Notes: generated from the sequence alone by a model not told the origin. A stretch of DNA of 8,384 nt from Flavobacteriaceae bacterium (GCA_947472705.1 CANJDA010000095.1:1-8384), one strand, 5' to 3'; shown: positions 1-5,682, counted from the stretch's first letter. A program made the numbers and translations.

Positions 1-41
1 AATTCGATGACGATATAGTAATGACTATAAAACAAGAGTAA
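1..41 (+). CDS. 3' end of an upstream gene, product unknown (partial)
   Basis: Only one of the three plus-strand frames is open at the window edge. It reads FDDDIVMTIKQE and then stops at TAA 39-41. A strong intrinsic terminator begins three bases later, which is what the end of a gene should look like. Thirteen codons are too few to assign a family. The acidic stretch followed by a charged C-terminus is not diagnostic. The start lies outside the window. Confidence 0.5.
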   Translation, partial: FDDDIVMTIKQE

Positions 42-43
42 CA

Positions 44-86
44 AAAGTGAGTTTTGGCCTAACCGTTAAAACTCACTTTATTTTTT
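44..86 (+). terminator. Intrinsic terminator of the upstream gene
   Basis: A perfect 12-bp stem (AAAGTGAGTTTT at 44-55 with AAAACTCACTTT at 68-79) encloses a 12-nt loop. It is followed by A and six T (81-86). It separates the upstream gene from the kinase gene starting at 101. The gap to that ATG is only 14 bases, so any dedicated promoter for the kinase must overlap this terminator, or else the kinase is transcribed by readthrough. Confidence 0.85.
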
Positions 87-100
87 CCTAAATTGGCTTT

Positions 101-2104
101 ATGATTAAAAAACTTCTTTTACTGTGTTGCCTTTTCCTCGCAATTTTATACAGTTGCGACCAAAAACCCAATACCAAAGTCTCAGATTCAAAAAACGATT
201 CTGTCAAAAAGTATTTGGAGTTGGCTAGTAACGATACGTTGGCTTATGATAAAAGAATACAATATAATGACAAAGCCTATTCGTTTATTGATTTGAGCAG
301 GAATGATACAATATCGATTTCTTCATTATATAAAACAACCAATAATTTTTATCGTTTTAATGATTTAACAAAACTTAGAGTTGCTTCTAATTTAATGATT
401 AAAAAAGCGTTATTATTAAAAAACAATTATTGGATTGCCTTAGGTTATAAAACAAAAGGGTTATATTTTATGAATAACTCTGAAAATGAAAAAGCAATAT
501 TTTATTTCTTTAAAGCTAAAAAAATACTCTCCTCAATTAACAAAGATAATGATATTATTAATGTATTAAACAATATAAGCTTAACTCAATATTATGCTGG
601 GGATTTTTTAGGAAGCAATAAAACTGAATTTGAAATACTTCGATCACAGAAAAAATTGAAGAATAAAATTTCCAATGAGAATCTCTATAATCAAATTGGT
701 AATAATTTAGCAAATCTTAAACAAGATGATAAAGCTTTAGAATATTACAAAAAAGCAACCAAACTTAAAATTAGTTTTAGGTTTAAACAAATTATTACTA
801 ATAATATGTCGTCTTCCTATATAGAAATAGGAAATTACAAAAATGCTTATGATGAATTAAATTCAATAGTTCAAAACAAAAAATATCTAAAAATTAACCC
901 AAACTATTATGCTGCTTCAATGAGTCTTTTGGGGTATTGTTATCTTAAAATGAATAAATTAAATGGCTTACCAAATATTTTTTTTGAAGCAGAAAAAATA
1001 TTTAAAAAGAATAATAGCACAAATGGTAGAAATTATAATTTCATATACCTTTCAATGTACTATGAGAAAAATAATGATGTAAATAATGCCATTTTAAATG
1101 CAAAAAAGGCTGTAGAATTATCAAGGGAATATAAAAACCCTTCGGATATTATGTATTCATTAAAACAACTAATCAAAGTTGATAAATTTAATGCTTCTAA
1201 AAATGCGCAAGAGTATATTCGTGTTAATGACAGAATGCAAATTGCCGAACGAAACTTTAGAGACAAATTTGCCCGTATTGCCTATGAAACTGATGAGATT
1301 AGTCAAGAAAAAGACAAAGCCATTCATCAAAAATGGGTAATCACTGGCATAGCAGTAACTGTAATTCTGATAATTGTTTTATTGCTTATTATAACACATC
1401 AACGCACCAAGCAAAAAGAGTTGCAATTGTTACAAGAACAACAAAAAGCCAATGAAGAAATCTATCAATTAATGTTGACTCAAAAAGCTAAAGAAGACGC
1501 TGCTCGCCAAACCGAAAAAAAACGGATAGCCTTAGAACTTCATGATGGTATTATGAACAAACTGGCAAGTACCCGTCTTAATTTAGCAGTATTATCACAT
1601 AAAACGGATAAAGCTACTATTGACAACTGTATTACTCATGTAAATGATATATACAAAATTGAACAAGAAATAAGATTGGTTTCTCATGATTTAAACCAAG
1701 AGGTATTTCAACAGGAAGATAGTTTTATAAAAATAGTAGAAGATTTTGTTAAAGAGCAAAACCACAATCATAAAACCCATTTCGAATTGGAAATTGATTC
1801 CGAGTTAGATTGGAAAAAGATTTCGAGTGAAATAAAAATGCATTTGTTCCGTATTATACAAGAAGCCAGTTACAACATTTCTAAATACGCTCAAGCTAAA
1901 AAAGCAACCATATCCTTAGTGTTAGATTCTCCTAACATCTGTATGTCTATTAGAGATGATGGAATAGGTTTTGATACCTCAGACACGCCAAAAGGAATTG
2001 GCATTCAAAACATGAAAGTCAGAGTAAAATTACTTAAAGGAAAATTTACCATCAACTCATCGGCTAAAACAAGTACTTCAATAAATATTGCTATTCCTAT
2101 TTAA
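101..2104 (+). CDS. Lipoprotein-type TPR sensor histidine kinase (HK1)
   Basis: This 667-residue protein senses a signal outside the cytoplasm and phosphorylates a response regulator. The N-terminus is a lipoprotein signal (MIKK, hydrophobic core, lipobox LYSC with Cys19). Residues about 30-390 are helical and Asn/Lys-rich with TPR-like pairs, for example 118-143, 196-222 and 232-255. A conserved juxtamembrane stretch (YIRVND...FARIAYETDEI, about 372-400) leads to one membrane helix (about 412-432) and a coiled-coil linker. The HisKA_3 phosphoacceptor is His481 in RIALELHDG. The HATPase domain shows the N-box (RIIQEASYNISKYAQA, Asn592), G1 (DDGIGFD, 619-625) and G2 (KGIGIQNM, 631-638). All catalytic motifs look intact. 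No regulator gene follows directly. The nearest is at 4954-5619, beyond a paralogous kinase, so HK1 may share it (inference). The ligand is unknown. Confidence 0.93.
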   Translation: MIKKLLLLCCLFLAILYSCDQKPNTKVSDSKNDSVKKYLELASNDTLAYDKRIQYNDKAYSFIDLSRNDTISISSLYKTTNNFYRFNDLTKLRVASNLMIKKALLLKNNYWIALGYKTKGLYFMNNSENEKAIFYFFKAKKILSSINKDNDIINVLNNISLTQYYAGDFLGSNKTEFEILRSQKKLKNKISNENLYNQIGNNLANLKQDDKALEYYKKATKLKISFRFKQIITNNMSSSYIEIGNYKNAYDELNSIVQNKKYLKINPNYYAASMSLLGYCYLKMNKLNGLPNIFFEAEKIFKKNNSTNGRNYNFIYLSMYYEKNNDVNNAILNAKKAVELSREYKNPSDIMYSLKQLIKVDKFNASKNAQEYIRVNDRMQIAERNFRDKFARIAYETDEISQEKDKAIHQKWVITGIAVTVILIIVLLLIITHQRTKQKELQLLQEQQKANEEIYQLMLTQKAKEDAARQTEKKRIALELHDGIMNKLASTRLNLAVLSHKTDKATIDNCITHVNDIYKIEQEIRLVSHDLNQEVFQQEDSFIKIVEDFVKEQNHNHKTHFELEIDSELDWKKISSEIKMHLFRIIQEASYNISKYAQAKKATISLVLDSPNICMSIRDDGIGFDTSDTPKGIGIQNMKVRVKLLKGKFTINSSAKTSTSINIAIPI

Positions 2105-2118
2105 CTTATTTCTTCAAT

Positions 2119-2257
2119 AAGTAAATTATTAAAACTTATCTATTTTCTGTTAAAAAGATTTTCATCAAAGAATTGATTGAGAAACAAAATCTTAATTACA
2201 TTTTATTAAGTTGAAATTCATTTTAGATCTTCAAGTAAAATAGTAAAACTTACTTAT
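2119..2257. repeat. Degenerate 25-bp direct repeat pair with an internal palindrome
   Basis: Copies at 2119-2143 and 2233-2257 agree at 21 of 25 positions by hand alignment, 114 bp apart. Both contain AAGT-N11-ACTT (2119-2137 and 2233-2251), an inverted-repeat geometry that could bind a dimeric regulator. The sequence is almost entirely A and T, so chance similarity is a real alternative. Confidence 0.3.
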
Positions 2258-2271
2258 ATCGATTTGTCGAT
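2258..2271. promoter_or_regulatory. 5-4-5 inverted repeat, possible operator
   Basis: ATCGA-TTTG-TCGAT is a perfect 5-bp inverted repeat with a 4-bp spacer. It has the same geometry as the TACGG-GAAA-CCGTA elements after the response regulator, though the half-site sequence differs. It lies about 280 bp upstream of the peptide gene. A role as an operator is inference only. Confidence 0.25.
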
Positions 2272-2452
2272 TAAAAATTCGTCCTTTTTTAAGTGCACAC
2301 GAAAAGAGTTATTAACAAAGATTCTTTTTTATTAACCGTTTTTGGTAAAAATGCCAAAATCATCCACTCGCATTTGACCCCCATTCACTATCAAACGACA
2401 CCATTCTACCACAAACACCTTTGTATATAGGGCTTCGCTGAGACTTCCTTTT

Positions 2453-2460
2453 TAGTTTTA
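2453..2460 (+). promoter_or_regulatory. Candidate -7 element for the repeat-peptide gene
   Basis: TAGTTTTA matches the Bacteroidetes -7 consensus TAnnTTTG except for the last base. It would give an A-rich leader of roughly 80 nt before the ATG at 2550. The nearest TTTG (2420-2423) is 29 bp upstream, too far for a normal -33 element. The call is therefore weak, and the promoter may depend on an activator. Confidence 0.25.
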
Positions 2461-2549
2461 CATCGTGAAAGTGCAATATCCTCAAATCAATTATAAAGCA
2501 CACACTAAATAAACAGAAATAAAACATTAACAATAAAAAGTCTCAAATT

Positions 2550-2786
2550 ATGAAAAAATTAGCAACAACTTTCGGTCTTTTAGCTCTTATGCTTATTGTG
2601 ACGTCATTTACTACTCCTAATGAAATTGGGGGTCAATCACAAAGACCAACTTTAGAAATTGGGGGTCAATCACAAAGACCAACTTTAGAAATTGGGGGTC
2701 AATCTCAAAGACCAACTTTAGAAATTGGAGGTGAATCACAAAGACCAAATTTAGAAATTGGAGGTCAATCACAAAGACCAACTTAA
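2550..2786 (+). CDS. Small exported tandem-repeat peptide precursor (novel)
   Basis: This 78-residue protein has a Sec-type signal peptide (MKKLATT, then a hydrophobic core to about residue 20, and polar TTPN at 21-24). There is no lipobox Cys. The rest is five tandem copies of an 11-residue unit, EIGGQSQRPTL (residues 25-78). The last copy lacks its final Leu because the stop falls there. Copy 4 differs (Gln to Glu, Thr to Asn); the others are identical in protein. There is no Cys, aromatic residue or known enzymatic motif after the signal peptide, so it looks like an unstructured precursor or repetitive secreted peptide. It has its own terminator and sits between two TPR sensor kinases. I do not recognise the family. 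Possible roles are a multi-copy signalling peptide for the neighbouring kinases or a secreted output of the pathway; both are inference. The ATG follows an A-rich leader, and the repeat frame confirms that it is translated. Confidence 0.85.
   Translation: MKKLATTFGLLALMLIVTSFTTPNEIGGQSQRPTLEIGGQSQRPTLEIGGQSQRPTLEIGGESQRPNLEIGGQSQRPT
2622..2783 (+). repeat. In-frame 33-bp tandem repeat, five copies (last 30 bp)
   Basis: Units start at 2622, 2655, 2688, 2721 and 2754. Units 1 and 2 are identical at DNA level. Unit 3 has one synonymous change (TCA to TCT). Units 4 and 5 share a GGG to GGA change, and unit 4 also has two amino-acid changes. The near-identity points to recent duplication or gene-conversion-like homogenisation. 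Each unit is a multiple of three, so copy number can change without breaking the frame. Confidence 0.97.
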
Positions 2787-2812
2787 CATACTGCAGGTCA
2801 TTTACAATGACC
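2784..2812 (+). repeat. Vestigial sixth repeat unit after the stop codon
   Basis: In the position where the repeat has TTA (Leu), the sequence has TAA (2784-2786). The next 26 bases (2787-2812) match the start of the repeat unit at 19 of 26 positions with no gap, including AGGTCA, ACAA and GACC. A second in-frame stop, TGA, lies at 2808-2810. This looks like a decayed sixth unit, implying that the array was once longer. Confidence 0.5.
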
Positions 2813-2816
2813 GCGG
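2791..2816 (+). other. GC-rich hairpin in the peptide gene 3' UTR
   Basis: GGTCAT (2796-2801) pairs with ATGACC (2807-2812) around a 5-nt loop. The stem extends past a bulged A to CTGC (2791-2794) with GCGG (2813-2816), including one G-U pair. It is followed by GGGAAACC rather than a T run, so it is not a standard terminator. It could stabilise the peptide mRNA against 3' decay (inference). Confidence 0.5.
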
Positions 2817-2845
2817 GGGAAACCTTTTACAATTTTAATTGTACT

Positions 2846-2881
2846 AAAAAAGACTGTCATTAATTTGACAGTCTTTTTTTT
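2846..2881 (+). terminator. Intrinsic terminator of the repeat-peptide gene
   Basis: The 9-bp stem AGACTGTCA (2851-2859) with TGACAGTCT (2866-2874) has a 6-nt loop. It is extended by a run of A (2846-2850) opposite a run of T ending at 2881. The T tract makes it a strong terminator on the plus strand. It makes the peptide gene a separate transcript from the kinase-regulator operon, unless readthrough is regulated. Confidence 0.9.
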
Positions 2882-2890
2882 GTATTTTTA
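2864..2890 (+). promoter_or_regulatory. Possible promoter for the HK2-regulator operon overlapping the terminator
   Basis: TTTG (2864-2867) inside the terminator's right arm and TATTTTTA (2883-2890, one base off TAnnTTTG) could form -33 and -7 elements ahead of the TTG start at 2912. The 15-bp spacer is shorter than usual. The alternative is transcription by readthrough from the peptide gene. Confidence 0.25.
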
Positions 2891-2911
2891 GAGCAAATTA
2901 TTTTTTTTAAA

Positions 2912-4957
2912 TTGAAATCTTCTATCATCTTACTTACTACCTTGATTATACTTAACTCTTGTTCTAAAAACAAAAGAGATAATGTGGTTAATAAAAGTAA
3001 GTACTCTGCCCAAACTTATTTTGAAATCTACACTTTAAATAAAGAAAAAAAAAATAATGTTGTAAACTTAAATAAATCTTTTGAATTATTAAATTCAGAA
3101 AAAAACAATTCAACTAATCGTAACCTATTATCAAAAATAGTTGTTGAGTTTTACAATAACAACGACCTTGAAAAACTCAATTCTTCATCCACACTCCTAC
3201 TTAAACTTTCTGAAAATTCTAAGGACACGTCTAACCTTTGTCTAGCATTTCGCTCGAGGGGTAATTTCTATTTCAGTGTCCAAAATCTTGATAGCTCATA
3301 TTATTTTTATTTGAAAGCAGAAAAATTGTATTTCAAGTTAAACGATAAACCTAACTATGCAAATCTTTTAATGAACAAAGGAATTGTGCAATATTCCATA
3401 GGTGATTATCTAGGAGCGGAATTATCTCTTAACAAAGCGCACACTATTTTTAAAGAATCAAATACTTATAATAAAATCTATGGCTCTTTAGACCAACTGG
3501 GATTGGTTGCGACTGAATTAAAAGAATATGATAAAGGTATTTCTTATTTCAAAAGAGCTTTATTAGCAATAGAAGATTTACCTTTAAAAGAAGACAGAGT
3601 GTATTATAAAACTGTTTGCCAAAATAATATTGGATACCTCTATCTTAAATCAAGGAATTTTGAAAAAGGCGCATATAATTTCAATGAAGCTTTAAAAAAC
3701 AAATCAATTATTAAAGATGACCCTTTACTTTATTCAAATCTAATTGACAACTTAGCATATTGCAAGTTACATTACTCAAATAACACAGACCTTTCATCAT
3801 TATTTTTTGAAGCTCTAGAAATTAGAAAAAAATTAAAAAATCCAACAGCTGTTGTAGGAAGTTACATCCATATTTCAGAATATTTTTACACTCAAAATAA
3901 TACCAGTAAAGCAATTGAATATTCCTTACTAGCATTGTCTGAAGGAAAAAAATCTAAAGTTCCATCAAACATTGTTTTAGCATTAAAACAATCCTCAATT
4001 GTAGATAAAAGCAAAGCATTTAAGTACACTGATGAATATATAAGAATAAACGACAGTCTTCAGTTGGCTGAACGTAAATCGAAAGATCGTTTTGCCCGTA
4101 TGCAGCTTGAAACAAAAGAAATTATAGCAGAAAACGTTGGCTTAGCTGAAAGAAACAGAACCCTGCTGTATACTTTTGTTGTTGTCTTCATTATTCTGGT
4201 TTTATTATTTGTGGTAAGAGCCCAGCGAGCAAGAACTAGAGAGTTATTATACAAACAAGCCCAACAAAAAGCCAATGAGGACATCTATAACCTCATGATG
4301 TCTCAGCAAGCTATTATTGATGAAAGCCGGAGCAAGGAAAAGAAACGTTTGGCCCAAGACTTACATGATGGGGTGCTAGGAAGAATGTTTGGTCTTCGGT
4401 TAAATCTAGACAGCTTAAACTCTAGTACCGAAGAAGACGCAGTTAAGAAACGGTTTGAGCTTTTAAACGAATTAAAAACCATTGAACAAGACATTCGTGA
4501 AATTTCACATGATTTGAATAGAGAAAAACAAGTTTTAATTAATAACTTTGTTTCCATCGTTCATAATTTATTAGAAGAACAAAAATCGTTACACGAAGCC
4601 AATGTTACCTATACCATTGATGAAAATGTTGAATGGGATAAAGTGGCCAACAATATTAAGATAAATATGTACCGTATTTTGCAAGAAGGTTTGCAAAACA
4701 TCAATAAATATGCTCAAGCTAAGAACATCTTTGTTGAAATAAAAGGTGACAAAGAAAATGTATCTTTGACCATTCAAGATGATGGAATTGGCTTTGATGT
4801 GAGCAAGAAAAGTAAAGGTATTGGAATGCAAAATATGATCTCGAGAACAAACGATTGCAATGGTATCATTGATCTGAGTTCAAAGAAAGACAACGGAACC
4901 AAAATCGTAATTACCTTACCAATAGAAACTAAATCATTAATTGTAGAACAAGAATGA
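2912..4957 (+). CDS. Lipoprotein-type TPR sensor histidine kinase (HK2)
   Basis: This 681-residue kinase is a paralogue of HK1 and is translationally coupled to the response regulator. The start is TTG at 2912. No ATG precedes it back to the in-frame stop at 2861, and starting at the next in-frame ATG (Met154) would remove the signal peptide. Residues 1-17 are a lipoprotein signal (lipobox LNSC, Cys17). About 70-360 is a TPR-like helical sensor, with repeats near 113-143, 154-180, 193-220 and 239-265. The juxtamembrane stretch (YIRINDSLQLAER, about 376-388) and membrane helix (about 418-436) match HK1. The catalytic part shows His485 (RLAQDLHDG), the N-box with Asn596 (YRILQEGLQNINKYAQA), G1 DDGIGFD (623-629) and G2 KGIGMQNM (635-642). 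The sensor halves differ much more between HK1 and HK2 than the linker and kinase parts, suggesting different or diverging ligands. Confidence 0.93.
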   Translation: MKSSIILLTTLIILNSCSKNKRDNVVNKSKYSAQTYFEIYTLNKEKKNNVVNLNKSFELLNSEKNNSTNRNLLSKIVVEFYNNNDLEKLNSSSTLLLKLSENSKDTSNLCLAFRSRGNFYFSVQNLDSSYYFYLKAEKLYFKLNDKPNYANLLMNKGIVQYSIGDYLGAELSLNKAHTIFKESNTYNKIYGSLDQLGLVATELKEYDKGISYFKRALLAIEDLPLKEDRVYYKTVCQNNIGYLYLKSRNFEKGAYNFNEALKNKSIIKDDPLLYSNLIDNLAYCKLHYSNNTDLSSLFFEALEIRKKLKNPTAVVGSYIHISEYFYTQNNTSKAIEYSLLALSEGKKSKVPSNIVLALKQSSIVDKSKAFKYTDEYIRINDSLQLAERKSKDRFARMQLETKEIIAENVGLAERNRTLLYTFVVVFIILVLLFVVRAQRARTRELLYKQAQQKANEDIYNLMMSQQAIIDESRSKEKKRLAQDLHDGVLGRMFGLRLNLDSLNSSTEEDAVKKRFELLNELKTIEQDIREISHDLNREKQVLINNFVSIVHNLLEEQKSLHEANVTYTIDENVEWDKVANNIKINMYRILQEGLQNINKYAQAKNIFVEIKGDKENVSLTIQDDGIGFDVSKKSKGIGMQNMISRTNDCNGIIDLSSKKDNGTKIVITLPIETKSLIVEQE

Positions 4958-5619
4958 CAAACCCAATCAACATTTTAATAGTAGATGATCATCCATTTAT
5001 CATTGAAGCCTACAAAAACGCTATCAACAAATATAGCCAACAAGGGTTTGAGTTCAATATAACTCAGGCTAACAATTGTAAAAGTGGTTATGAAAATATA
5101 ATGGATCAACCCAAGCCATTTGATATTGCTTTTTTTGACATTAGCATGCCAGAATATGCCGAAAAAGGAATTTATTCTGGGGAAGATTTGGCTATGCTTA
5201 TTAAAACAGAAATGCCTTCTTGTAAAGTAATTTTGTTGACCATGCATACCGAATTACTTAAAATCAATAACATCATCAAAACCATTAACCCAAGCGGATT
5301 AATTATTAAGAACGATTTGACTTTTGATGAATTGCTTTTTGCTTTTAATAAAATTATGAATAATGAAAGCTATTATAGCCAAACGGTAATCAAATTAGTG
5401 GGTCAGGCACAATATAACAACATTGAACTCGATGCTTTTGACAAACAAATCCTTTTTCATTTATCAAAAGGGATTAAAACAAAAGATTTACCACAATATA
5501 TTCCGCTTTCTTTGAGTGCTGTTGAAAAACGAAAACTCAATATCAGAGAAGTTTTGGAAGTAAAAGACGGAAATGACATCGATTTAATTAATGAAGCCAA
5601 GAAAAAAGGTGTCATTTAA
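4954..5619 (+). CDS. NarL/LuxR-type response regulator with a divergent HTH
   Basis: This 221-residue cytoplasmic regulator is the likely partner of HK2. The genes overlap by 4 bp (ATGA at 4954-4957). The receiver domain (about 5-135) has the acidic pair Asp11-Asp12, phosphoacceptor Asp62 (FFDISMP), Thr96 (LLTMHTE) and Lys119 (LIIKN), so it should be phosphorylatable. The C-terminal part (about 158-201) aligns with a LuxR-type helix-turn-helix: LDAFDKQILFHLSKGIKTKDLPQ and then LSLSAVEKRKLNIREVL. The usual TV.TH recognition-helix pattern is replaced by SAVEKRK, so DNA specificity is probably unusual for the family. It is the only regulator gene in the window and may serve both kinases (inference). 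Its targets are unknown. The peptide gene and the palindromes just downstream are candidates. Confidence 0.92.
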   Translation: MTNPINILIVDDHPFIIEAYKNAINKYSQQGFEFNITQANNCKSGYENIMDQPKPFDIAFFDISMPEYAEKGIYSGEDLAMLIKTEMPSCKVILLTMHTELLKINNIIKTINPSGLIIKNDLTFDELLFAFNKIMNNESYYSQTVIKLVGQAQYNNIELDAFDKQILFHLSKGIKTKDLPQYIPLSLSAVEKRKLNIREVLEVKDGNDIDLINEAKKKGVI

Positions 5620-5625
5620 CGATTA

Positions 5626-5661
5626 TACGGGAAACCGTAACAAAATATGCGGGAAACCGTA
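5626..5661. repeat. Two TACGG-GAAA-CCGTA palindromes, possible operators or GAAA-loop hairpins
   Basis: TACGG-GAAA-CCGTA (5626-5639) is a perfect 5-4-5 inverted repeat. TGCGG-GAAA-CCGTA (5648-5661) differs at one base. The copies are 22 bp apart, close to two helical turns, so two dimers would lie on the same face of the DNA. As RNA, each is a 5-bp stem capped by a GNRA-type GAAA tetraloop. They start six bases after the regulator stop. Autoregulatory binding by the LuxR-type regulator, or an RNA role in the 3' UTR, are both plausible; the sequence alone cannot decide. Confidence 0.6.
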
Positions 5662-5682
5662 ATTACCCACCTAACTACAATG

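Larger units (their letters stand above)
2105..2549. other. 445-bp intergenic region upstream of the repeat-peptide gene
   Basis: No convincing gene is present. A weak AT-only hairpin follows the kinase stop (ACTTATT 2104-2110 with AATAAGT 2116-2122) but has no T tract, so it is a poor terminator. Other structure includes a degenerate 25-bp direct repeat (2119-2143 and 2233-2257). There are inverted repeats ATCGA-TTTG-TCGAT (2258-2271) and TTTTGG-N8-CCAAAA (2340-2359). An 8-bp direct repeat TTATTAAC occurs at 2309-2316 and 2329-2336, 20 bp apart. Positions 2364-2423 are strikingly C-rich and G-poor against the AT-rich surroundings. The last 60 bases before 2550 are an A-rich leader typical of Bacteroidetes. 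The size and the number of symmetric elements suggest a regulated promoter, but no site is proven. Confidence 0.6.

Noticed and set aside
2104..2122. Terminator directly after HK1
   Set aside because: The 7-bp hairpin is entirely A-T except for one pair and is not followed by a T run, so it is too weak to call as a terminator.
2622..2783. 33-bp repeats resembling CRISPR repeat length
   Set aside because: The units are directly abutting with no spacers, keep one reading frame, and follow a signal peptide in a translated gene, so this is a coding tandem repeat.
2550..2786. RiPP (modified peptide) precursor such as a graspetide or lanthipeptide
   Set aside because: The repeat has no Cys, and no ATP-grasp, LanM, radical SAM, protease or transporter gene lies in the window. 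A multi-core precursor remains possible only if maturation genes lie elsewhere.
4060..4831. Minus-strand open frames inside HK2
   Set aside because: They lie wholly within a well-supported kinase gene and encode low-complexity sequence with no domain; they are shadows of the real frame.
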